35,060 bases of DNA from Nanobdellota archaeon (GTDB lineage Archaea; Nanobdellota; Nanobdellia; Parvarchaeales; Parvarchaeaceae). Position 1 is the first letter of the stretch; each line of letters opens with the position of its first letter. The stretch is taken from positions 1 to 35,060 of the forward strand of contig JAJYRE010000006.1 in assembly GCA_021794235.1 (NCBI GenBank). The letters are read 5' to 3'. A program made the position numbers and the translations under genes. Shown here one piece after another: positions 1 through 6,571 of the stretch. Below the pieces are notes generated by a model. The model worked only from the letters and a program-made list of their open reading frames with translations, was not told where the DNA came from and ran no database searches.

Positions 1-1115
1 GTTCCCGCAAAATTCTGATAAAAGGTAGTGAATACATTCGCACCGTTATCATATTGCCCGTAGGTGGAAGACAGCTGCGGTGCTTCTCCTATCGTGTTCC
101 CGTTGAACAGATTGGTTGTTTTGTTTACAAATCCCATATATATTGTAGTAGAAGAGCCGGCTTGTACGCCGAATCCTAGTTTGAGCCAGTATACGGTGGA
201 TGTTGCCGAGTTCGAATTTCCAGATTCCAGCCAGGAAGGTATCACACTGCCGTTGGCGTAGAAGAATTCAACATTCTGAAGATTGGATGCCTCGAGATAA
301 GCATATTTTGCGGAGTCTACAGTGACCATCTGCTGGAAAGGTGCCTGTGTCGATGTATTCTGGGAGTTGGTTATTGTTACCGGCGCATAGGAATTGATAT
401 TTTTCGGTATAAGAGACTCGATCGATGGCGAAGAGCAGGAAGGATACACTATACCGAGGGTCGGCATATAGACTAGGATTAGTGCATTCGGGTTGTAAGT
501 TGGGACCGGTACGCTACCCGAATACTCTCCAGAAATCGCGGTTTCGTTCTGCTCTGCTATCACAGTATGGTCTGGAGTCATAACTATCATAGTAAAGTTT
601 ACATCCCCCACTGGTTGACCGCTCAGATCAAAAAATGACAGGTTATAGAATACACTCGAAGGTGTTATTAGATAGGAAGAATTGACGTACGAAACAGGTA
701 GATCCATACGTATGTCCGCCGCAGCTTGACCATACCGGTTTATCAGTTTTATGTATCCTGTATACGTTCCACCGTCGATAGGAAGCTCGCCATATGTTGG
801 CAATGAAAGGGAAGCTGACGCTACCTGATTCTGATAACTTAGGGATATATAGTTAGTACATAACGCTGACGATAGTGAAAGTCCAGGAGAAGTAAAAGTA
901 AACTTCTGAGTTGAGCCTATTCCCTGGGATATCAAGGAGTTGATTGTGCCGCTTATTGTAGTAACAGCCAACCCGAGCTGCTGCGAATACTGCTGCGCAC
1001 TATAGCTGGCCGTATAGTAGAAAGAATAGGAAAGGGCCGCGGCGAGTATGAAAAGCCCTACGCCTATTATTATCAGGTATTCCAAGGATGACTGGGTTTT
1101 TTTGATCAAAGCCAT
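1..1115 (-). CDS. Pilin-like secreted protein, class III signal peptide and DUF2341-like domain (partial)
   Basis: I translated this open frame by hand; it starts at an ATG at 1115 and runs off the left edge, so the C-terminus is missing. Seen: the N-terminus reads MALIKKTQSSLEYLIIIGVG, which fits a class III (type IV pilin-like) signal peptide, with K5-K6-T7 before Q8, Glu at +5 and then a hydrophobic stretch to about residue 30. A Ser/Thr/Asn-rich extracellular part follows. From about residue 255 the pattern (NVEFFYANGSVIPSWLE, then WLKLGFGVQAGSSTTIYMGF, then a DNGANVF stretch) matches what I recall of DUF2341 surface proteins. A prepilin peptidase of the PibD/FlaK/EppA type would be expected to cut before Q8. 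A GAGG Shine-Dalgarno lies 7 nt upstream of the ATG, and the start is 1 nt behind the stop of the dTMP kinase gene, so translation from a polycistronic mRNA is likely. It could be a pilus subunit or a pilin-anchored adhesin. Confidence 0.8.
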   Translation of the reverse strand, partial: MALIKKTQSSLEYLIIIGVGLFILAAALSYSFYYTASYSAQQYSQQLGLAVTTISGTINSLISQGIGSTQKFTFTSPGLSLSSALCTNYISLSYQNQVASASLSLPTYGELPIDGGTYTGYIKLINRYGQAAADIRMDLPVSYVNSSYLITPSSVFYNLSFFDLSGQPVGDVNFTMIVMTPDHTVIAEQNETAISGEYSGSVPVPTYNPNALILVYMPTLGIVYPSCSSPSIESLIPKNINSYAPVTITNSQNTSTQAPFQQMVTVDSAKYAYLEASNLQNVEFFYANGSVIPSWLESGNSNSATSTVYWLKLGFGVQAGSSTTIYMGFVNKTTNLFNGNTIGEAPQLSSTYGQYDNGANVFTTFYQNFAG

Positions 1116-1116
1116 G

Positions 1117-1713
1117 TTAATTCCTCAAAAATTTATCTACAATCGCATTTATCCTGCTGCTTACATTATCTATCGAATCTTCACCGTCCACGACTTTAAG
1201 GTGGAACTCTTTAGCGATGTGAAGGTACATCTGACGAACTTTCTGGATCTTTTCCAAGTTGTCAAAAAGCTGAAGGCTCTGTGGAGCCTCTGAAGTCCTT
1301 AGCATTGATGTTGTCGGTTTTATGTCAACAACTATACCTAGATCAGGTTTCCTAAAACTCAAGTTTATCGCTCTTAGCCACTTGTAGTTTATCTTTGATG
1401 CAAAACCGTAAGCGAGGGTAGAAAATATGTATCGGTCCGATATTACTATTTTTCCCTTTTCAAGCCTAGGCTCTATCTCCGTATCCAGGTGATGCGCCCT
1501 GTCGGCGCAGAACAGAAGTTGTAGTGCCCTGTCAGATAGAGACCACTCCCCATTAAGAGCTGCCTTGGATAAACCCCCGAGTATTCCCGCTGTGGGCTCC
1601 TTTGTTGTAAAAACCTTGAAGCCTTTGCTGTCGAGGTATTTTGCAAGTAGAACTGCTTGGGTTCTTATTCCCGCTCCGTCCAGCCCCTCCAGAACGATGA
1701 ATTTCCCGGACAT
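1117..1713 (-). CDS. Thymidylate kinase paralogue with altered P-loop
   Basis: A 198-aa protein of the dTMP kinase family, which phosphorylates dTMP to dTDP for DNA synthesis. Seen: N-terminal KFIVLEGLDGAGIRTQ, the DR motif in ISDRYIFSTLAYG near residues 91-103, and a C-terminal LFDNLEKIQKVRQMYL helix, all in family order. The odd point is the P-loop: the lysine of the usual GxxGxGK(S/T) is replaced, giving GAGIRT. That lysine contacts the phosphates, so activity may be changed; I believe some archaeal homologues also vary here, but I cannot check. It lies 1 nt behind the second dTMP kinase gene and 1 nt before the pilin gene, within one operon downstream of PolD DP1. The two kinases share a 24-bp identical stretch over the P-loop. 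It may be a divergent enzyme, a partner subunit or a nucleotide-binding regulator. Confidence 0.85.
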   Translation of the reverse strand: MSGKFIVLEGLDGAGIRTQAVLLAKYLDSKGFKVFTTKEPTAGILGGLSKAALNGEWSLSDRALQLLFCADRAHHLDTEIEPRLEKGKIVISDRYIFSTLAYGFASKINYKWLRAINLSFRKPDLGIVVDIKPTTSMLRTSEAPQSLQLFDNLEKIQKVRQMYLHIAKEFHLKVVDGEDSIDNVSSRINAIVDKFLRN

Positions 1714-1714
1714 A

Positions 1715-2338
1715 TCAAAACAGTTTTTCTACCTCTGCGAGTATCGGTTTGGAAACTTCTTCGACTGTCTTGCCGCTGTTTATTAGCACCCAGTCTCCGG
1801 CGTAGAATTTCTCTTTTAGAAGTATGTAGTAGACCTGCTTTACCTTCTGCAGGAAAGGAACATCCTTTTCGAACCTGTCTGTTCCGCCCTGGTCTTCTTT
1901 CTGCTTTGATTTTCGCTCACTAGAAACATCTATGTTCGCGTCTAACAATAGGACTATATCCGGTCTTGGCATGTCCAGTATCTGAACTATCTCCTTTGCC
2001 TTTTCGTAGTCGAATCCTCCGGAAGACTGATATGCTATAGTTGAAAAAAAGAATCTGTCTACGATTACAAATTTACCTGAATTTAAATTATCCTTCATAC
2101 TTTTCATCTCGTTGACCATATCGATTAGATACAGTAGAAAAAGCTCACCGACATCCAGGTTCTGCTCCCCGCGGAGAAACGAGCCTATTATCTTCCCGTA
2201 TTTTGATTCATAATTTGGATAGGCGTAATTTACAACGGTTTTGCCTTTCTTTTCAAGAGTTTCCTTTATTATCCTTGCCTGGGTAGCCTTTCCCGTTCCG
2301 TCCAGCCCCTCCAGAACGATAAGTTTTCCCTTTTCCAT
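1715..2338 (-). CDS. tmk: Thymidylate kinase (dTMP kinase)
   Basis: A 207-aa protein (from the ATG at 2338) converting dTMP to dTDP with ATP. Seen: intact P-loop GLDGTGKAT near residue 11, the DR motif in VDRFFFSTIAYQ, and a lid/substrate segment with DRFEKDVPFLQKVKQVYY. The length fits the family. The frame can be extended to a TTG at 2353 that overlaps the DP1 stop codon (TGATTG). I prefer ATG 2338 because homologues start just before K-x-I-V-x-E-G; neither start has a clear Shine-Dalgarno. It follows DP1 by 15 nt and precedes the second kinase copy by 1 nt. Placement behind the DNA polymerase subunit suggests co-expression of dTTP supply and replication; that is inference. With its complete P-loop this copy is the better candidate for the housekeeping enzyme. 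Confidence 0.9.
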   Translation of the reverse strand: MEKGKLIVLEGLDGTGKATQARIIKETLEKKGKTVVNYAYPNYESKYGKIIGSFLRGEQNLDVGELFLLYLIDMVNEMKSMKDNLNSGKFVIVDRFFFSTIAYQSSGGFDYEKAKEIVQILDMPRPDIVLLLDANIDVSSERKSKQKEDQGGTDRFEKDVPFLQKVKQVYYILLKEKFYAGDWVLINSGKTVEEVSKPILAEVEKLF

Positions 2339-2353
2339 CAGTAGACTAAGCAA

Positions 2354-3787
2354 TCAGGATTTAAGTCCTTTTTTGTAGACTTGTACCTCATCACCGAGAA
2401 AATCCAGTATTATGAAGCTTTTGTCCCTCAGATTCACTATAGGAACCTTTGCTATGTCAGGATCCATGCCGTATTTCTTCTGGTAGGCTGTTTGGTACTG
2501 CCAGCATGATGAGTTTATGAGTATGGTTCCTTTGTACTTTGATGCTAGCGTCTTGTGTATGTGCCCTGTGGCATATATGTCGGGTGTTTCGTCTATAACC
2601 AGATAATCCCTTGGCAGAGGGAGAACCTGCGTTGAGCCGTGTGTGGGGGCGAGATGCCTGGATTTCAGATGAATCTTCATTATAGCCTCTATATCCTCCG
2701 GGTTCATCTTGCTGTATTTTGTTATAGTGTCCGCATAGTAAGGTATACTGAATCCGTGATACGAAAGCAAACTAGTCTTGTTTCCGTTAACGACTAGGTT
2801 GACCATATAGGGGTTTGAGAGAAAAACAGCATTCGGCAGCTGATAAAGAGATGCGGCAAACTTGGGATTGAGCCTGGGCTGCGGCTCCGCTATGTGTGTT
2901 GCATCGTGATTTCCCTGGGAGAGGAGTATTTTTATCCGCTTCGGTATGCGTTCAATTACCCTGAAGAAGGCGTCGTACTGCTCTTCTAGGCTCTTTATAT
3001 CGAGTTCTTTCTCCTGGTCCGGATACACTCCGATGCCGTCGACTAAGTCTCCGCTTATAACTATGAATTTTATCTGCTTCGAGATGCTGGAGTATTCATC
3101 TATCTCGCCGTTCAGCCATTTTATGAAGCGCTCCATCGCGTCGTGTGCGAAAAGCTTTGAGCCGATGTGGACATCCGACATGAACAGCGCGTAGGTGTCG
3201 TCTATTTCCGCAGGTCTTTCACTCTTGATCTGTATGTCGGGGTAGATTACCTCCTTGACGAATATTGAATCCTTGTACTTCCTGCCCTTTATTATTACCA
3301 CTTGATCTGACAGGACCTCCTGATCGCTATTCGGTATTATTGCCCTGTAGCTCTCTGTATTATCCTCGATATCCATTACAGTATATTTTTTAATAGGGCT
3401 TATCGAAACGGATGAAATCATGGCTATGGTCTTGACATCTGTTCCGGACGGCGACTTCTTTACGTTTGCCAGCGATACGACTCCGGCACCGTCCTTGTTC
3501 ACCAGTATTGTCTTTAAGCGATTGAATCTGTCGTTGAAATATTCGACCCAGTCAAGCGACTTTGACTGCGATACTTCACCGTCGTAGTCCTTTAGGACCT
3601 CTACACCGTAGTTCTCGTATGTCGATGTACCGTACAGGTCATGCAGTTCATTTGTCCCGAGAAAAGTTATTCCGCGCTCCTTCAATCTTTTTATAAGATC
3701 GTCCAGATCCGTTATCTTCACGTCCTTTACGGATGAGTCTACAAGTATCCCGTTTGTGAATAGAATATTTAGTTGGGATTCATCCAT
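2354..3787 (-). CDS. polB: DNA polymerase D small subunit DP1 (3'-5' exonuclease)
   Basis: The 477-aa small subunit of the archaeal replicase PolD, the proofreading exonuclease of the Mre11-like calcineurin phosphoesterase fold. Seen: metal-binding motifs in order, SDVHIG (204-209), GDLVDG (246-251), GNHD (292-295), YHGFS (343-347) and GHIH (408-411). An OB-fold-like region of about residues 90-185 precedes them, and the N-terminus is a short helical region. All catalytic residues are present, so the nuclease should be active. It begins the operon DP1, tmk, tmk-like, pilin; a TATA-like box ATTTATAG (about 3811-3819, minus strand) sits 25-33 nt upstream of the ATG. Its partner DP2 is about 8 kb away on the same strand, so the two subunits are not co-transcribed. 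Confidence 0.95.
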   Translation of the reverse strand: MDESQLNILFTNGILVDSSVKDVKITDLDDLIKRLKERGITFLGTNELHDLYGTSTYENYGVEVLKDYDGEVSQSKSLDWVEYFNDRFNRLKTILVNKDGAGVVSLANVKKSPSGTDVKTIAMISSVSISPIKKYTVMDIEDNTESYRAIIPNSDQEVLSDQVVIIKGRKYKDSIFVKEVIYPDIQIKSERPAEIDDTYALFMSDVHIGSKLFAHDAMERFIKWLNGEIDEYSSISKQIKFIVISGDLVDGIGVYPDQEKELDIKSLEEQYDAFFRVIERIPKRIKILLSQGNHDATHIAEPQPRLNPKFAASLYQLPNAVFLSNPYMVNLVVNGNKTSLLSYHGFSIPYYADTITKYSKMNPEDIEAIMKIHLKSRHLAPTHGSTQVLPLPRDYLVIDETPDIYATGHIHKTLASKYKGTILINSSCWQYQTAYQKKYGMDPDIAKVPIVNLRDKSFIILDFLGDEVQVYKKGLKS

Positions 3788-3828
3788 ATGCCTATATAGA
3801 TAAGCTACGAACTATAAATCATTTGCGC

Positions 3829-4131
3829 CTATGCGAACGAGGATTCTGAGAAACCGGACTCTATCAGCATCGCCTTGGCCTTGTCAACATGCTCTCCCTG
3901 GAGCTCTATAATACTATCTTTATAAGTTCCGCCGCATGCTATCTTAGTTTTTAGCTTCTTTGTAAGACCCTTTATGTCGGTAGTCTTCTGGTCTATCCCA
4001 GAGATTACAGTCACCATTTTCCTATAGGACACCTTTTTGGTATAAACCCTGATCTTTTGACCTTCCTGAGAAATGGTACCGCAAATACAAAGCGCTTTCG
4101 GCAAACCGCAAACTGGACAAACTTCTGTCAT
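3829..4131 (-). CDS. Translation initiation factor aIF1 (SUI1 family)
   Basis: A 100-aa aIF1/SUI1 protein that monitors start-codon selection on the 30S subunit. Seen: an N-terminal zinc-knuckle-like segment CPVCGLPKALCIC (residues 5-17), as in many archaeal SUI1 proteins, followed by the SUI1 core with VTVISGIDQKTTDIKGLTKKLK and ACGGTYKDSIIELQG, the conserved basic and glycine-rich surface. It lies 73 nt downstream of metG. AT-rich boxes at about 4152-4162 and 4181-4191 suggest its own promoter, the nearer one about 25 nt upstream of the ATG. With initiator tRNA-Met and MetRS just upstream on the same strand, three initiation functions lie together. Identification is secure. Confidence 0.93.
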   Translation of the reverse strand: MTEVCPVCGLPKALCICGTISQEGQKIRVYTKKVSYRKMVTVISGIDQKTTDIKGLTKKLKTKIACGGTYKDSIIELQGEHVDKAKAMLIESGFSESSFA

Positions 4132-4204
4132 TTTCTGTCTTTAAACACCCACGTATAATTAATACCTAATATTGACTTAAGAGGTATATAAGCTTTTCCA
4201 AAGC

Positions 4205-5689
4205 TCATGCTTTCGCATCGACCTTGCCGAACAGATTCTCTCCTCTTTTAGGTGTACCGGTAAACCTGTCGAAATTCACACTATCTAGGCCCTGTGGCTC
4301 TATGCCCAGCTGGGAGAATATTTTATCGGCCGTATCAGGCATGAACGGCTGCAGCAGTATCGCTATCACCCTGATGGACTCCAGTGCATTGTACAGTGCA
4401 TTGTTGAGTTCCTCGCCCTTGAGTTCCCAGGGTTTCTTGTCATTGACGTATTTGTTTACCCGGCGTATGAATGCCCATAGCTCGTTTACCGCACCGTACA
4501 GATCAAATGTATCTATGTCCTCCTTTATCTTTTTTAGGTTTAGATGGGAGCTGAGTTCGTCTTTTCCGTCTATACCTGAGGGATCTACCTTTCCGGCTAT
4601 TGTCAATACCCTGGCAACGAGGTTTGAAAGATCCGCCATCAGCTCGCCGTTTATTCTCGCGACAAGCGATTTTTCTGAAAAATTGGTATCCTTCCAGGTC
4701 GGGTTCTCGGCTACAAGGAAATATCTCAGCGCATCCCTGGAGTATCTGTCTATCAATCCGATGGGGTCAACAACGTTGCCGAGTGACTTGCTCATTTTCT
4801 GCCCTTCCACAACAACATAATCGTGCACAAATATTTTCTCTGGCAGCTTTAATCCGGCTGATATCAGCATCGCCGGCCAGTAAACGGCGTGGAATCTTAT
4901 TATTCCCTTGCCTATTATATGGATATCCGCCGGCCACCATTTATCGAACTGTTCCTGGTCCCTTCCGAACCCTACCCCTGTCAGATAGACTCCGAGAGCA
5001 TCGAACCACACATATATTTTCTGCGAAGGGTCATTAGGCACCGGCACTCCCCAGTCCTTGGCTCTTGCAGATGATCGTGAAATACTGAAATCCTCCAGCC
5101 CCCTCCTCACGAACGAAAGCACCTCGTTCTTCCTGGATTCGGGATAGATGGCGAGTTCGTTGCTTTCTATCAGCTCCATAAGCTTTTGCTGGTACCTCGA
5201 AAGTGCGAAAAAGTAATTTTCCTCCTCGACCAACTCCGGTCTTGTCAGATGCTCCGGGCATTTGCCGTCGACTAATTCGTCTTCCGTGTAGAACGCCTCG
5301 CACCCCACACAGTAGAGTCCCTTATACTTTTTCTTGTATATGTCGCCGTTGGCTGCACACGCATTCCACAGCTTTTCTATCCCCGGCCAATGAAAATCCT
5401 TGTCGGATGAACGGACGAACTGTGAGAATGAAAGTCCTATTTTCTCCGCTAGCTGCTTGAACAGTTCGGAGTTCTGTCTGCAGAGATCCTCCGTGCTTAT
5501 TCCAAGCTTTTCTGCCGCCTGCACATTCTTAAGGCTGTTTTCATCCGCTCCGGTGGTAAGAAACACTTCCCTGCCGGAAATCCTCTTGTATCTAGCGATA
5601 ACATCGGCCTGTACAAACTCTAGAGTGTGGCCAAGGTGCGGTTTTGAATTCACGTATGGTATGGCTGTGGTTATGTAAAATTTTTCCAT
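4205..5689 (-). CDS. metG: Methionyl-tRNA synthetase, bacterial-type
   Basis: A 494-aa class I aminoacyl-tRNA synthetase that charges tRNA-Met. Seen: N-terminal PYVNSKPHLGH (HIGH motif, residues 11-21), a single zinc knuckle CVGCE with CPEH around residues 127-146, GKGIIRFHAVYWPAML, the KMSKS loop KMSKSLGNVVDP near residue 300, and an all-helical anticodon-binding domain. The protein ends near 494 without an appended EMAP/Trbp-like domain. The single knuckle, short length and loop sequence resemble bacterial MetRS of the short type rather than the longer archaeal/eukaryotic form with two knuckles, so acquisition from bacteria is likely (inference). The ATG at 5689 starts only 7 nt behind the initiator tRNA gene; there is no room for a separate promoter or a Shine-Dalgarno, so it is probably expressed from the tRNA transcript. 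Confidence 0.94.
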   Translation of the reverse strand: MEKFYITTAIPYVNSKPHLGHTLEFVQADVIARYKRISGREVFLTTGADENSLKNVQAAEKLGISTEDLCRQNSELFKQLAEKIGLSFSQFVRSSDKDFHWPGIEKLWNACAANGDIYKKKYKGLYCVGCEAFYTEDELVDGKCPEHLTRPELVEEENYFFALSRYQQKLMELIESNELAIYPESRKNEVLSFVRRGLEDFSISRSSARAKDWGVPVPNDPSQKIYVWFDALGVYLTGVGFGRDQEQFDKWWPADIHIIGKGIIRFHAVYWPAMLISAGLKLPEKIFVHDYVVVEGQKMSKSLGNVVDPIGLIDRYSRDALRYFLVAENPTWKDTNFSEKSLVARINGELMADLSNLVARVLTIAGKVDPSGIDGKDELSSHLNLKKIKEDIDTFDLYGAVNELWAFIRRVNKYVNDKKPWELKGEELNNALYNALESIRVIAILLQPFMPDTADKIFSQLGIEPQGLDSVNFDRFTGTPKRGENLFGKVDAKA

Positions 5690-5696
5690 ATTATTT

Positions 5697-5772
5697 TAGC
5701 GGGGACGGGATTTGAACCACGTGACCTTTGGGTTATGAGCCCAACGAGCACTCCTGACTGCTCCACCCCGCT
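5697..5772 (-). tRNA. Initiator tRNA-Met (CAT)
   Basis: The minus strand folds as a cloverleaf of 76 nt without encoded CCA. The acceptor AGCGGGG/CCCCGCT (5766-5772 with 5698-5704) has an A1:U72 pair, the anticodon CAT is at 5735-5737, and the anticodon stem TTGGG/CCCAA carries three consecutive G:C pairs next to the loop. A1:U72 plus the three G:C pairs are the marks of archaeal initiator tRNA, distinguishing it from elongator Met and tRNA-Ile2. The discriminator is A. The T-loop is normal (TTCAAAT), but the T-stem 5' strand has six bases, ACGTGG, against CCCGT, so T at 5719 must bulge out. There is no intron. The gene sits 7 nt upstream of metG on the same strand. Confidence 0.93.
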
Positions 5773-5840
5773 ATTGCAGATTATTAATTTCTTAATACTA
5801 TATTGGCTTAAGTAGTTTTCCTTGAAAAAGGCTTAATCGC

Positions 5841-5847
5841 TTAAATA
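5841..5847 (+). promoter_or_regulatory. Putative TATA box of pyrH
   Basis: TTAAATA is centred about 29 nt before the pyrH ATG (5873), within the archaeal TATA-to-start spacing expected for a leaderless or near-leaderless mRNA. It lies in the 100-bp divergent gap with the initiator tRNA gene. The call rests on motif and spacing only. Confidence 0.5.
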
Positions 5848-5872
5848 GTTTGAATTCTAACTTATTAGTGAT

Positions 5873-6508
5873 ATGAGCGTTGTCATCTCACTCGGCGGGT
5901 CTTTCATGTTTGACAGGCCTGCGGAAGTCAAGAAAATACGCACCATTCTATCCGGATTAAACGAGCGGGCGGTCGTCATAACCGGCGGCGGGAAGATTGC
6001 AAGAGATTACATAGCACTGGGAAAAATATTCGGACTGAAAGAGAGCGACCTTCACCAGATCGGGATATATTCGACCAGGATAAACGCATACATAATATCC
6101 AGGATACTCGGGGGGAACTTCTCAGAGGAGAACCCGCAGAAACTGGAGCCAAAATCAAAGATAACCCTGATGGGGGGGTACAAACCGGGGTGGACTACGG
6201 ACACGTGCACGGCTTACGCGGCGGTTTCCACAAAGGCAAAGGTGATATTCAACCTATCAAAAGAAAAAGGGGTTTATACGAAAGACCCTAAACTCCCTGG
6301 AGCAGAATTCATAAAAACGCTCGAGTTCCGGGACCTGTACAGCTTTACGAAGGGTGAGAGAAAGCCCGGTATGAATTTTATATTCGATCCGCAGGCCGCA
6401 AAGATATGCCAGAAGCACGGCATAGAAGTTGTTGTTACAAAGGACGTTGCAGATATAGGCAGGTACATCAGAGGAGTGGATATATCGGGAACTCTGATAA
6501 AGAACTAG
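5873..6508 (+). CDS. pyrH: Uridylate kinase (UMP kinase), archaeal type
   Basis: A 211-aa amino-acid-kinase-fold enzyme that phosphorylates UMP to UDP in pyrimidine nucleotide synthesis. Seen: N-terminal VVISLGGSFMF (residues 3-13), the GGGKIARDYI nucleotide-binding segment near residue 37, GGYKPGWTTDTCTAYAA, corresponding to the archaeal UMP-binding HTTD region, GVYTKDPK, and FDPQAAKI near the C-terminus. The length is close to that of archaeal PyrH (about 220-230 aa). The GWTTD form with Trp instead of His differs from the usual GHTTD motif. A TATA-like box lies about 29 nt upstream of the ATG and topA follows after 63 nt. The main alternative within the fold, isopentenyl phosphate kinase, is longer and lacks the DPxAAKI pattern. 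Confidence 0.88.
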   Translation: MSVVISLGGSFMFDRPAEVKKIRTILSGLNERAVVITGGGKIARDYIALGKIFGLKESDLHQIGIYSTRINAYIISRILGGNFSEENPQKLEPKSKITLMGGYKPGWTTDTCTAYAAVSTKAKVIFNLSKEKGVYTKDPKLPGAEFIKTLEFRDLYSFTKGERKPGMNFIFDPQAAKICQKHGIEVVVTKDVADIGRYIRGVDISGTLIKN

Positions 6509-6537
6509 GCGTATAATTCTCGGCCCTAATAGAACAC

Positions 6538-6555
6538 TATACTATATATAGTATA
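6538..6555 (+). promoter_or_regulatory. Palindromic TATA box / operator of topA
   Basis: Positions 6538-6555 form a perfect 18-bp palindrome, TATACTATATATAGTATA, whose centre is 25-26 nt upstream of the topA ATG (6572). The spacing makes it the TATA box of a leaderless transcript; the GTAT/ATAC flanks extend the symmetry beyond a minimal TATA, so a dimeric regulator could compete with TBP. The palindrome is observed; the regulatory role is inference. Confidence 0.65.
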
Positions 6556-6571
6556 AAATCAATTTCTATAA

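Noticed and set aside
4224-4820. Long open frame antisense to MetRS
   Set aside because: It is covered by the conserved C-terminal half of MetRS; no motif or ribosome-binding site of its own.
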